From assembly GCA_029953675.1 (NCBI GenBank), contig JAMWBK010000004.1:1612001-1676000 (forward strand): a stretch of DNA of 64,000 nt, written 5' to 3'. Shown in pieces: positions 36,600 through 46,657 of the stretch. The notes below the pieces were generated by a model. That model was not told the origin of the DNA. It made no database searches and was given only the letters and a program-made list of their open reading frames with translations. This DNA is from Rhodosorus marinus. Lineage: Eukaryota > Rhodophyta > Stylonematophyceae > Stylonematales > Stylonemataceae. The number at the start of each line of letters is the position of its first letter. Position 1 is the stretch's first letter. The translations under genes were made by a program, and so were the position numbers.

Positions 36600-36945
36600 C
36601 AAAGCCGGAGTCCCACGGCCTACAACCGACGACGACCTTAACCGCGTACGCTGTGCACGAGAATACTCCTCTCGACGAGCTGACGTTGAAAAGTCCGTTG
36701 GGACTGCAATGCAAACCAATCCCAGCCGCGTAGGAAGAAAGCCACCCAGGGCGTGAACATAAAAATGAACGGCTTTCAAAAGCCAACGGTCTTCCTCCCT
36801 GACTCTTGAATTCTTAGCCCGAACCCCCAAACGTATATCCCTATAGCTGAAATGGAAACCAATCCCAGCCAATGACGCGAGAAGAAAGTAACCCAGGGCT
36901 TGAGCGTAAAAATGTACAGCTTTCAAAAGCCATGGCTCAACCACC
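36600..36945. repeat. Diverged tandem duplication, period about 145 bp
   Basis: Segments starting at 36713 and 36856 share AAACCAATCCCAGCC and then ATAAAAATG/GTAAAAATG, and finally CTTTCAAAAGCC (36773 and 36920). The offset is 143 to 147 bases. Identity is clearly above chance but with many substitutions, so the duplication is old. The minus strand translates to an internally repeated open frame (WLLKAVHFY twice), which follows from the DNA repeat and does not prove coding. Confidence 0.7.
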
Positions 36946-37384
36946 CTCACTCTGCCTGCTCTATCCCGACTCCCAAAGCCTACAGCTCTATAGATGAAGC
37001 TCTAAAAACAGAAAAGGGGGATACAGCGTCGGACTAGCCCAGCACCCTGGGAGGGGAAGAGCCCTAAAGGCCATCGATAATCGATATAGACTATGGACCT
37101 TGCCGTATGCGTCAGACTTCCTAGCGCCCTGCCAGGAAGGCTTCTTACCACCACTCTGCTCAACCCATTCATTCATGCAGAGCTCAACGCATTCTTACAT
37201 CCGGCTAGGTCCATAAGTACTCATCGATAGTCTCATTGATTTGGCTTCAATAAATTCTAAAAATCCATTGGAATGGATGAATTTTTGACTATTTCGGAGA
37301 ATGTCATCGAGCCGCTTCGGTGGATTTTCGGATTCGTATGCTGTGCATTTGTGTCTCTTTGCCAAGGAATACAAAGCATGCTCC

Positions 37385-38105
37385 CGTACACAGCGACTGT
37401 TAGAAAGTGGATTCTCCCGTCAAGATTTGGAGAGGAATGAATGCCCACAGGTGGAAGAACAGATTTCTCGGCTAAACGTGTGTTGAACAGTACACAGTTT
37501 TTGCCGAGCTTGCAGGCCTCCAGTCGATGCCTTGCGTTACATGTGATGATAACGCATTCCGAGCTGTGATTTTCAGGTCGAGCTGGTTGCAAGAGCCTCT
37601 CAGCGAAGCCTTTGGAATCTTTGTCATCCTTCTTTGCCGTGCGCCTCAAATTTCTCCTAAACGAGACGAGAGTCACTCCATACAGTCGCTGCCTCCCGCT
37701 CTGTCGCACCAGCTCGAGCTGGCCCTTCAGAAGCACAGTCATCGATGAGATGAAGATCTTGGATAGTGAAAATCCGTACTGAAGTTGCCTGGCCTCTGCT
37801 TTGTCTCGATTTCAAAGTGTTTAAAAAGAACTCCGCGGGGACTACAAGAATATTCCAGAACACAGCGACTGCAGAAAGTGAATTCTCTCGTCTCGATTTG
37901 GAGAGAAACGAGGACAATAGAGGAATCACAGGTTCCTAGCTTGGACGCTTTCTGAACAGCAAGCAGCTTACGAATCTCGCGGGCCTCTAGTCAACGCCTT
38001 TCCTTCATATCCGCAGAACACATCCCCAGAAGTGATTTTTTTTCAAGCCGAACTCATGCAATAGTTCTGAAGGAAGCCTTTGGAATCTTTCTCATACTCT
38101 GTTTC
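37385..38105. repeat. Diverged tandem duplication, period about 470 bp
   Basis: ACACAGCGACTG occurs near 37388 and again at 37860, followed in both by GAAAGTG(G)ATTCTC and GATTTGGAGAG. GAAGCCTTTGGAATCTTT occurs at 37605 and 38073. The order of matching blocks is kept, with spacing 468-472. No recognised protein in either copy, and the frames differ. This is an ancient tandem copy of non-coding or dead sequence. Confidence 0.7.
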
Positions 38106-39011
38106 GTTTCCTATTGAACCTTTAATTCTGTTTGGACCTTCACATACCTAGCCGCGAAGCTCGCAACTACTCCGAATGTACACAAAAGCTCGGCCGCATA
38201 AACGCTGCCGCTTTTGGAATCTTCCTATGAATAAACGATGAAAATTCAATCCCTTCATCGCCAAAACTTTTTTGGGTCATCTTCTTCCCTAAAGTTGAGC
38301 TGGACGAGTTTGGGGCCTCGGCGGGCGAACCCGCACAAGTAACTGTTAACCTTTACTCGGCAGCTACCTACTACAACGCAACACTGGTTCTATCACATAT
38401 CTAAGGGGGAAACCCGTGAGCATTTGATCTGCACGATTGGAAGTTGGGTAAACAGGTGACAACTTGATCTTGGCTTGCGGGTAGGCGATGAGATCCCCAC
38501 AAAAAAAAACACACGAAACGGTTCTCTGCTTCGGAATGGTGACCTTTCAAAGTAAGGCAAGAGGTCGCATAGATACTGGAAGCTGTAACAACTGCTGACT
38601 TGCTCTCCAAGACAATGCGAAAAAAGTGCGTTGATCACTCCCGAGGGACCTCTTTGTATCTGAATTGGATTGTAATGAGGTTTTCAGACAGGGTTTTGAG
38701 TTGGGAAACGGATTTCGGGGATTGTCACGGCCGTTAATAACAACGGATTGATCTTTGCAGAAGGAATCTCTTGCTCGTGAGACCTTGCGAAACTTTTAGA
38801 CTGACTTTTCTGAAGAAGGAAAGTCTTCTGAAGCTGACATGGTTAAAGATGGACGTGTTCTGTAGATAAGTAGGTCCCCACCGAGTGATACTTTTGTTTG
38901 TAGGGTGGGTGGGAGGGTGGTGGTTGGTTGGAGCTGCCTTTTTGTTTGACAAGGCTGGAAAGGCTTTTGGTGTGTGTTTTTTTCTTGGGTTGGAAGAGAT
39001 TGGAGGGAAAG
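38106..39011. other. Intergenic upstream of the prenyltransferase-monooxygenase fusion
   Basis: No gene. The 100 bases before 39012 are T/G-rich and open in the downstream frame, but lack an ATG before 39012. Confidence 0.55.
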
Positions 39012-41339
39012 ATGAGCTCCACAAATGGAGTAGCGGGAGCCTTGCTGAAGCTGGCGAGGTCGAGGATGACGATTGTATCGGCCGTGACGTACCTATGTGC
39101 ATCGGTGCTTGCCCCCGTTAAGTTTCGGATCTGGGGGTATCTGGCTGGTTACTTGTTCGTCTTCGTGACGCAGCTGCAGACCCATTATCTAGGGGAGTAC
39201 TTTGATAGAGATTCAGATCGCATGAATAGGTACTCAGGTGGCTTGACAGGAGGCAGCGGAGCCCTGCGCGACAGCGTCTACGAAAAACTAGCGCTTTACG
39301 GTGGCATTTTTCTGACGTTGCTATCAGCGACCATAATCTACACGATCCTACCTGCCGAGGTTCGGCCACTGGCTCTGGTAATGCTGATATTCGCAAATCA
39401 GTACTCGAGTCCCCCGCTCATCTTGAACCACAGAGCGCTTGGGGAAATCACCGCTACGACTATCTCGAATTTCCTCCTGCCAACGTTTGCGTACATGGTT
39501 CAGATCTCCGGCCAAGAAGAATTCGACTGGTGGACCCTCTGGTACAACTACAAACTGCTTATCGTTCCCCCGGCGCTTCTAAAAGTGTGCCTGTTCCTCG
39601 TGCTGAATATGAACGATCGGAGAGCAGACTGGCAGGGACACAAGACTACCATCCCCGTCCTTTTGGACGAGGCTAACTCCGCCAAACTGCATCTTGTACT
39701 CAGCGGGTTGGCGTACCTCGCGGCTGTGGTGAGCACGGACTATCACCGGCCCCGTGAGATCATCGGTATGGTTCTGGTGGAGGCCACATTCCCCCTGAGT
39801 CTGATCATATCCAGGAAGCTACTTTTTGAGAGAGAATTCCGGCTTGCGAATATGGTCAAGCTCTCCTTTCTGCACGCGCCGCTGCCGGTTAACCTGCTGC
39901 TTCTCAACGGCTTGGTCTGGCGAGCGATCGATTGGTCTGACGCGATCTTCCCAATGATGATGACCGCCATCTACATCTACCTGCAGGCAAGTCCGCTTCT
40001 GGCGCTCGCAGTCAGCGTGGAATCGGCGAGTGAACAAAGGCCGCCAGAAGTGGAATGGATAAACGAAGATTCAAAAGTGATCCTTGTGGGCGCTGGACTA
40101 AGTGGACTGTCCATGGCCCTGTTCCTGAGTCATATGCACGTTCCGTTCGTGGTCATTGAGGAGAGGACTCCGGAGGAGGTGTTGGGTGGGGCCTGCTGTT
40201 CTCTGTGGTCGCCGGCGATTAAAGCTCTAGAGGAGGCCGGGCTGCTGCACCACTTTTGGGAAGAAAAGTCCAGAATCATCAGTGGATTGGAGATTATCGA
40301 CGACAAGAATAAGTGCTCAACGGTGAGCATTGGAGATATTGTCGGCGATTCCAACACGGAGGGCTTTGTCCTGATCTCGAGGTCTTCTCTGATCGAGGCT
40401 ATGAGGGTCCTTGTCCCTCGAGGCAGGATTCATTATGGACAGAAGCTTACTGATCTGAAGATGGAAGCAGACAGGGTCGTTTTGAAGTCATCCACGGTAG
40501 TGGAAGATGGTGAAAGCGAGATGGAGTTCACTGGGCGTGTTGTCGTTGGATGCGACGGCGCACATTCCGTAACAAGGAAGCACTTGTTTGGGGATGAGGA
40601 GCTGAGTTTCCAGTACGAGGTGGCGCATCGAGGGGAAATTGAGTGTTCTGATGAATCCAGTGCTCGTTTAAAGCAGCTCATGAGCCGTAGCTCTGAGGAT
40701 GCGGTGCTCACGATCAAACACAAGCATGGCCTTGAGTACTCAGCCGGGTTTCTGAATTCTGAAGAAAATCGAATATACTGGTTTGTTAGACAGCCGAGCC
40801 TTATTCGGGCTGAGGAGATGACGCCGTTCTCTATAGAGCAGTGCGTCTCTGCGTGGACTCCGGCCTTGAGGGAGTGCTTTGCTCAGACAGATCCCGCGCT
40901 TCGAACCGTTTATTCCATAGACGATGCAAAGAGATTGCAGCGTCTGAGCTCAGATCGAGGAGTGTTAATTGGCGATGCGGCGCACCCTGTGACGGCGAAC
41001 ATGATGGAAGGTGCGAGCCTCTCTGTAGAAGATGCGCTAACGCTGGCAGTGCTTTTGAGGGACTACGTTGCCTATGAAGACGGCCATGTCGAGGCATTCT
41101 ACAAGTTTGAGCGAAGGAGGCAGCGTTACATCCGAGCTGCTGCGGTACAGGCCAAGCGAATGATGAACAATCGAATCGGCAGCTTGTTACCAGCGACGCT
41201 TGTTAAAATACTACCGGAGATGCCCCCCTCAGAATCCTTAAAGCGTAGTCTGCGGCAGACCAAGATCGCCCAGGTGGATGATCTGATCGCCAGACTGAGT
41301 GACTATCACACCGAAAAACAGCCTCTGCTGTCACCGTAG
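39012..41339 (+). CDS. UbiA-type prenyltransferase fused to FAD-dependent monooxygenase
   Basis: One uninterrupted frame, 775 aa, no introns. Residues about 10-335 are a UbiA/MenA-like membrane prenyltransferase with eight or nine hydrophobic helices. The two Mg-diphosphate motifs are EYFDRDSDR (D65, D69) and NMNDRRADWQGHKT (D202, D206, K211). A GGLTGGSGAL stretch resembles bacterial MenA-like enzymes with SGGSxVL. Residues about 350-745 are a class A flavoprotein monooxygenase: VILVGAGLSGLS (GxGxxG at 360-365), GCDGAHS (DG motif at 515-516) and GVLIGDAAHPVTANMMEGA (GD motif at 654-655), as in UbiH and phenol hydroxylases. The expected chemistry is prenylation of an aromatic or quinone ring followed by hydroxylation or epoxidation of the product; substrate unknown. 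The lack of introns and the bacterial look suggest transfer, or a bacterial ancestor of the fusion. Confidence 0.85.
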   Translation: MSSTNGVAGALLKLARSRMTIVSAVTYLCASVLAPVKFRIWGYLAGYLFVFVTQLQTHYLGEYFDRDSDRMNRYSGGLTGGSGALRDSVYEKLALYGGIFLTLLSATIIYTILPAEVRPLALVMLIFANQYSSPPLILNHRALGEITATTISNFLLPTFAYMVQISGQEEFDWWTLWYNYKLLIVPPALLKVCLFLVLNMNDRRADWQGHKTTIPVLLDEANSAKLHLVLSGLAYLAAVVSTDYHRPREIIGMVLVEATFPLSLIISRKLLFEREFRLANMVKLSFLHAPLPVNLLLLNGLVWRAIDWSDAIFPMMMTAIYIYLQASPLLALAVSVESASEQRPPEVEWINEDSKVILVGAGLSGLSMALFLSHMHVPFVVIEERTPEEVLGGACCSLWSPAIKALEEAGLLHHFWEEKSRIISGLEIIDDKNKCSTVSIGDIVGDSNTEGFVLISRSSLIEAMRVLVPRGRIHYGQKLTDLKMEADRVVLKSSTVVEDGESEMEFTGRVVVGCDGAHSVTRKHLFGDEELSFQYEVAHRGEIECSDESSARLKQLMSRSSEDAVLTIKHKHGLEYSAGFLNSEENRIYWFVRQPSLIRAEEMTPFSIEQCVSAWTPALRECFAQTDPALRTVYSIDDAKRLQRLSSDRGVLIGDAAHPVTANMMEGASLSVEDALTLAVLLRDYVAYEDGHVEAFYKFERRRQRYIRAAAVQAKRMMNNRIGSLLPATLVKILPEMPPSESLKRSLRQTKIAQVDDLIARLSDYHTEKQPLLSP

Positions 41340-42175
41340 CCGAGCCCTAATGCGTCGACGGTGAACGCAAGGCGCTCCGAGAAAGAGCGCTGGATGGGAA
41401 AGCAGAATGGAAGCTTGTAGTTTATGCATCAAGAGCTACAGGTGCACAGCTGCGGGTGTACTAAATAACCAAGTAGCAGCTGGGACCGAATAGAATCTCC
41501 GGAATACCGGTCACTATTGTAAGGCCGTGATTACTACTCACCGCTCACATGCGTCAATTGTTGAACAAGAATATAATCTATTTGATGAAGAAAGGAAGAT
41601 CGCCCATAAATTGTACGAAGCGAACTGGAAATGATGATTGTCCATCCAGTTTCATTTACTTTTTGAGTTGAAATCGGTGTGGAGAGGGCCTGGTGAGTAA
41701 GCTGTTGCCCGATGGACACGACAGCTGAGAGCAGGGGTTTGCAGAACCTGAACATATCGTGGCGCTTGAGTTGCATATCTTAAGCTCGCTTCCGAAGCAT
41801 CCACTTCCGTCGAATCTTTTGATAATCCGCTGGGTGAGAATCTCTGTGCTTACAGACCTCCATTTATTCCTGCTCCGAACCACAACAGGAGTAAAAGCGA
41901 AAAACGGAGCTGAACCTACCCACCGACGAAGGAGAAGAGGAAAGAACGTCGTATCAAAAGTCGTCCAGCACAGAACCAGGGCTTGCGTATACAGCGCGGA
42001 GACTCGTTCATTCAAAAACTAAGAAACGAACGAAACAAAAAGAGACCAACCTCAAAAACGCCGACCGCCCACTTCAATACAGAACAACCCGAATATACAT
42101 CATACCGCTACTCGAGAGAAAACAAACACGAGAGGGTGAACGAGTACCACTCCACGTCAGGGACAAGAAGAGCGG
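41340..42175. other. Intergenic, no gene
   Basis: 3' flank of the fusion gene. Overlapping short frames on both strands lack motifs. Confidence 0.55.
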
Positions 42176-42181
42176 CTGAAC

Positions 42182-43035
42182 CTTCACCAACCCAAAGGCC
42201 TGTAAACCGAGAAGATATGGGAAGAGAGAGCCCGCGACAAACGTGCGCTTGTTCATTTGTAGAGGGCTTTTGGGTTGGCCGTCCCATCCCACGCTCCCGA
42301 TTGAAAAAAAGAATGGCTCTGATGTTTTTGTTGTAGTTTTATTCCAAAACCAAGAAACGCAGCAGCGCCACAAAAAGCCGCAACCTCGAGCAATCTAGTT
42401 TATTTGATATTTCAATACTGCCGGTATTGTGCCAGCAAATGGAGGATGAGCTATATTTAGATCATAACGAGCGTCGAGCAGGAGAGCGAGAAGTTGGTGC
42501 GATTGTTAGGGCCATAGGGCATGCCGTGTGCAGGTTTCATTAGGGCATAGTTGATAATAAACTCGTTCGTGAAGCAGTTTATAGGGCAATAGGGTTGAGT
42601 CAGCTATAGGGCATGCCCTATGTTGGTCGACAGTTTTTTTAAAATTCATGGATTTCCGTTGTTGATGTCTAAAATTAACTATTTTGAGGTACATTCGCAA
42701 CAATAAAGAGCAAATCATTTCTCTACGAAGCAAACGAATTATTCAACTGAAGTGCTCTATGAGGAGGGAGACCTGCTTTCACGACGCAAGTTAGAGGAAA
42801 AATTGAACCATATCGAAACTACAGACGGATGTGGTGCTCCAAGCACACTTTCACCGACCCAAATGGCCTGTAAACGGAGAAGATATGGGAAGAGAGACCC
42901 CGCGACAAACGTGTGCTTGTTCTTTTGTAGAGGGCAACTTTTGGGTGGCCGTCCCATCCCACCAACCCGCTGGAAATCGAGAACGGCATGATGTTTTCGT
43001 TGTAGTTTTATGCCAAAACCAAGAAACCCAGCGGC
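42182..43035. repeat. Direct repeat pair of about 185 bp (42182-42367 and 42848-43035)
   Basis: Both copies contain CCTGTAAAC(C/G)GAGAAGATATGGGAAGAGAG, then CCCGCGACAAACGTG, GTAGAGGGC, GGCCGTCCCATCCCAC, and TTGTAGTTTTAT followed by CCAAAACCAAGAAAC. Small indels separate them. Between the copies the motif ATAGGGCAT recurs several times (42510-42625). No coding capacity is convincing, so this is probably part of a non-autonomous element or a local duplication. Confidence 0.75.
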
Positions 43036-43049
43036 TTTTTGACGCGGGC

Positions 43050-43365
43050 CGGTCGGAAAACGACGATTAGACCAGGGAATGGGGGCCACAACATATGCAC
43101 ACCTACCATAGCATAGGTTCTTGCTCGAGCAATACCACTAGAGTTCCCCACTCCCTTATCCTTCCAATAAAAGCCGGTATTACAAGCTCAAACCCCCTTA
43201 TCCCATCCGTTTGTCAACAATCCGTCAAGCTTCTCTATAAAGTTTCCCAACCAATGCACCTACCTTGGCATAGGGCATCAAAGTTTTAGATGTAAACGAG
43301 TCGCTCGGAAAACGAAGGATAAATCCAGGGAATGTGTGGTCATGACCCCACAACATATGCCTTAG
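43050..43365. repeat. Second dispersed repeat pair (43050-43100 and 43305-43365)
   Basis: Each copy reads TCGGAAAACGA, then CAGGGAATG and CCACAACATATGC, with a small insertion in the second. It belongs to the same repeat cluster as 42182-43035. Confidence 0.6.
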
Positions 43366-43418
43366 CCGTTAGAGAAGCATCACCACAACATATGCCTTAG
43401 CCGTTAGAGAAGCATCAC
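43349..43418. repeat. Perfect 35-bp tandem duplication
   Basis: Two identical adjacent 35-bp units (43349-43383 and 43384-43418) that begin CACAACATATGC and end GAAGCATCAC. With only two copies and no spacer this is a recent slippage or duplication. Confidence 0.9.
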
Positions 43419-44441
43419 CCCCATGCACTGGGGCCTGCCGTGGCGTGGCCTTTGATGTATATATGGAAGAAGTTAAAAACTGTTAACTTGAACAGTACGA
43501 ATCAGGCAAATACTGTCGATAATCTATGAAAATACATATTGTGTAAACTGAATTAGAATTAGGAAGTCCAGTAGGCTTTTTTTTTCTTACATAAAAATAG
43601 AAAGAAGCAAATAATTACGTCTTACTAGGATGTTTACTTCCCCTTTAAAACAAACCCCCCGGGGGAATAAAATTTCCCTGATGACATACTGAAAAAGAGC
43701 GTTCGTTAACCGTTGGTAACCAGAAGCTCTAGATCAAGGGGAAATACTGAAAATATGGCGTAAAATATCTCTAGATCAAAGGCAAAAAGTGAAAATATTT
43801 AAATTAATTCCCATATTTTGGGAACCTATTTCCAAAAACTAGACCTCGAAGTTTCATCACTCCCTTCGTTTGTTCAGCAAATTGTCTTTCTCATCCTTTT
43901 CCTGACATACTCTTCATTTGGGTTTGGGAGAGGCGTAGTACGACAGACATTATTTGTTTTTTTATCCAAAACTTTTCTCCCCTCTTTTCGGTTTGACGGG
44001 GGTGGCCAAGAATTTAGCTCACGTTCCCCCCCTACTTTCATTTTTCTTACATTCACCGCTTATTTCCTTTTATTTGTCAAGCGTTTCAGTTTGAAGTGCA
44101 AACAATTCGGACCAGCCCCATGTGCTTTTTTAAATAAAAAACAAGTTGATGTGTCAGATGAAAGCGATTTCAAATAAATTAAAAATAATTTTAGTTAAAG
44201 GAAAAAAGGGGGGGGGGGGGGATGAAAAATGGAGGATTTTGCATTCGAGTTGGTTGCAGAAATGGAGTGGATGCATACTGTTTGTAGCTGTGGGGATGGG
44301 GTAAGGAGGAGACGAGAGATGAGGAGGGGAATGTAGAAGGAGGCTGGAGAAGCAGACCTGGAAAACCTTCTTATCTTTTTTATCCTTATTATTTTAGCCT
44401 CTGTAGAAGGTTTTTTTTAGAGTTTGGAGTTGACCTCAAGG
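43419..44441. other. Intergenic, AT-rich with C- and G-runs
   Basis: A/T-rich from 43480 to 44200, with a long G-run around 44207-44220. Contains the upstream region of the phosphodiesterase gene. No gene. Confidence 0.55.
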
Positions 44442-45884
44442 ATGTGTGTTGAGCCTGGAGGTGGGGGTGCGAAGAAGACTGTTGTCTTGAACGTGGTGGC
44501 GTTGACGAAGGACTATTTGTCGGAGGAGGACACGCCCAACATGTGGAATTTTACGAACGGAGGAGGGGACGCTGTGAATTTGATGCCCCCGCTTCCGGCT
44601 GTGACTTGCGTATCGCAGGCGACGTATCTGACTGGCGTCAACCCGTCCGAGCACGGAGTTACTGCGAATGGGTATTATGACGAGGAGCTGAAGCAGATTG
44701 TAAATTGGCACCAGAGCGCCGGGAATGTGAAAGCAGAGAGGTTGTACGCTAAACTGAAGAAGGCGGATCCCAACGCAACTGTTTTCGTTCACACGTGGTG
44801 GCATTCCATGTACGACGAGAACATTGACTACTGCGTTACAGTTCGACCGGAGTACTGCTCAAATGGGAAGAAGATTCCAAACTCTTACACAAAGCCACAC
44901 TCGATGAGAGACCAACTTCATCAGAAATTCGGAAAGTACCCACTTCATCGGTTTTGGGGACCGCTAACTAGCATCCAATCGTCCAGGTGGATCGCGAATA
45001 CTGCTATGGAAGTGGATAAAATGCATGATCCGACCCTTACGATGATCTACCTTCCGCACTTGGACTATTCCCTGCAGAAATACGGAACAGACAAGAGAAT
45101 GAAACACGTAAAAGAGGATCTTAAAATGATTGACGAAGTGGTAGGCGATCTCGTCAGCTACTACCGAGGGAAAGAAGCCGAGGTCGTGATTCTCTCCGAG
45201 TATGGTATATCGCCCGTCACTCGTGCTGTGGATATCAATCGCGTTTTACGAAAGGCCGGCTATATTTCAGTCATAAAGGAACGACAGGGTGAAACTCTGG
45301 ACTACGGAGCGAGCAGAGCCTTTGCTACTGTGGAGCATCAGGTAGCACATGTTCACGTGAACGATAAGACTGCCACTGAGGACGTTAGAAAGCTCCTTTT
45401 GGGTGTCGATGGTATTGCGAAGGTTCTTTCGGAGAGTGAGATGGACCAGACTTACCACGCAGGCAGATGCGGGGACCTCCTCTGCGTAGCTGAACCGGAT
45501 TCATGGTTTACATATTATTTCTGGGAGGAAGAGAAGATGGCACCAGATTACGCTCACTGCGTTGACATACACACGAAGCCTGGCTACGATCCAACGGAGA
45601 TGTTCCTCCGATTCGATAAGCCGGTTCAGCTGTTCGGGTTGATTCATCTCGTTTTCAAAGCCGTGCTCTCACAATTGGTGGGGATACGCACTCTCGTAGA
45701 TGCCACTCCAACTGAAAGGGCGTCAGAAATCCGCGGATCCCATGGAACACTTCCAACTGAGGAGAAATACATGCCACTTTTGTCGAATAGAACAATACGT
45801 GAACTCGTCGGTCATGATAGATCCGTGCCAGTGCCGGCAACGGACGTTTGCAGTCTATTAATGAAAGTCTTGCTTGGAAAGTGA
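44442..45884 (+). CDS. Type I phosphodiesterase/nucleotide pyrophosphatase-like protein (alkaline phosphatase superfamily)
   Basis: Single exon, 480 aa, no introns. The protein matches bacterial-type members of the nucleotide pyrophosphatase/phosphodiesterase family. The nucleophile Thr is at residue 55 in PLPAVTCVSQATYLTG, followed by PSEHGVTANGYYDEE. Later blocks are WWHSMY, RFWGPLTSIQSSRWIA, DPTLTMIYLPHLDYSLQKYG, LSEYGISPV, DYGASRAFA and RGSHGTL. Some canonical metal ligands differ: the usual first Asp is Asn17 (VLNVVAL), and the SDHG block reads SEYG, so catalysis may be altered or use another metal set. In bacteria this subfamily is found as EboF in ebo clusters beside a UbiA enzyme (from memory); here a UbiA fusion lies 3 kb upstream on the same strand. 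No signal peptide was seen. Substrate unknown. Confidence 0.8.
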   Translation: MCVEPGGGGAKKTVVLNVVALTKDYLSEEDTPNMWNFTNGGGDAVNLMPPLPAVTCVSQATYLTGVNPSEHGVTANGYYDEELKQIVNWHQSAGNVKAERLYAKLKKADPNATVFVHTWWHSMYDENIDYCVTVRPEYCSNGKKIPNSYTKPHSMRDQLHQKFGKYPLHRFWGPLTSIQSSRWIANTAMEVDKMHDPTLTMIYLPHLDYSLQKYGTDKRMKHVKEDLKMIDEVVGDLVSYYRGKEAEVVILSEYGISPVTRAVDINRVLRKAGYISVIKERQGETLDYGASRAFATVEHQVAHVHVNDKTATEDVRKLLLGVDGIAKVLSESEMDQTYHAGRCGDLLCVAEPDSWFTYYFWEEEKMAPDYAHCVDIHTKPGYDPTEMFLRFDKPVQLFGLIHLVFKAVLSQLVGIRTLVDATPTERASEIRGSHGTLPTEEKYMPLLSNRTIRELVGHDRSVPVPATDVCSLLMKVLLGK

Positions 45885-46657
45885 TCGACTAAATAATTTA
45901 TTAATCATGTCCTTAATTGAATCATTCGCTGCCCGCAAATCCCGAAAGGCAATCCTGATTCCAGCGAACGCCGTTCACAGACGCACGCACGCGCGACGGG
46001 TGGCTAGCCCCTGCGTCCTTCCTCCGCTGCCCACTGATGACTAGTGCTCACCCAGTTCTCTTGCTCACGGCTTTACACCAGCAATTCTGTGGCGCAGGTT
46101 ACGCCTGTACGCGCACCATGAAGCTCTCACGACAGACCAAAGCCACCTCTGTCTCACATTGGATTTACAGAAAAGCTCGAACAGAATTCCGGGTCGATAA
46201 AGAAACGTGAAGCGCTAGAAAAACTAGTCTATCCATCGAATGCAGACTAGGAACCATTCACACATTCAGACCTCTCCCGCCCTCCCACTTCTCTCTCTGC
46301 CTCGCTCGATCTGCCCTCTTTCTCAGCACCCAGTCTCGACCGAATATACTAGAATCTGGTATTACATCAGATTACCAATTTATTTATTTATTTTCAAGAT
46401 CGAATATTGGAATCAGGTTTAGTTTACTAGAATCTGGTATTAAGGAACTTCTGTTGGGTTCGCGAAGTCCCAACGAGAGGGGATGGATTGATGCTGGTGA
46501 GGATTGATATGACTGGGACTGCATCTCTGACTGTTTTAGCTTGTTTTTGAGAACGAACGAAGAGGCTAACGATCCAAAGTTATGTGAATAGCTGCGTTGC
46601 CTGAGCTTGTCATTGTTTTGTTTCTTTTGTTTTTGTGGGCTTGAGGTCGGCCGAAGG
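45885..46657. other. Intergenic, no gene
   Basis: CT-rich at 46260-46340, and the short segment TAGAATCTGGTATTA is duplicated directly at about 46349 and 46428. Holds the EMC1 promoter. Confidence 0.55.

Noticed and set aside
37257-37742. 161-codon minus-strand open frame
   Set aside because: It lies in the first copy of the 470-bp duplication and is not open in the second; no domain seen.
42074-43089. Minus-strand frames in both repeat copies sharing TFVAGSLFPYLL
   Set aside because: The shared peptide is explained by the DNA repeat, the rest differs in frame, and no family is recognised.
43349-43418. CRISPR-like repeat
   Set aside because: Only two copies, directly adjacent, no spacers, and in a eukaryotic contig. 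It is a plain tandem duplication.
39012-45884. A complete ebo cluster
   Set aside because: Only a UbiA-type domain and an EboF-like protein are present. No EboA, EboB, EboD or EboE counterpart was found in the window, and the UbiA half looks MenA-like.
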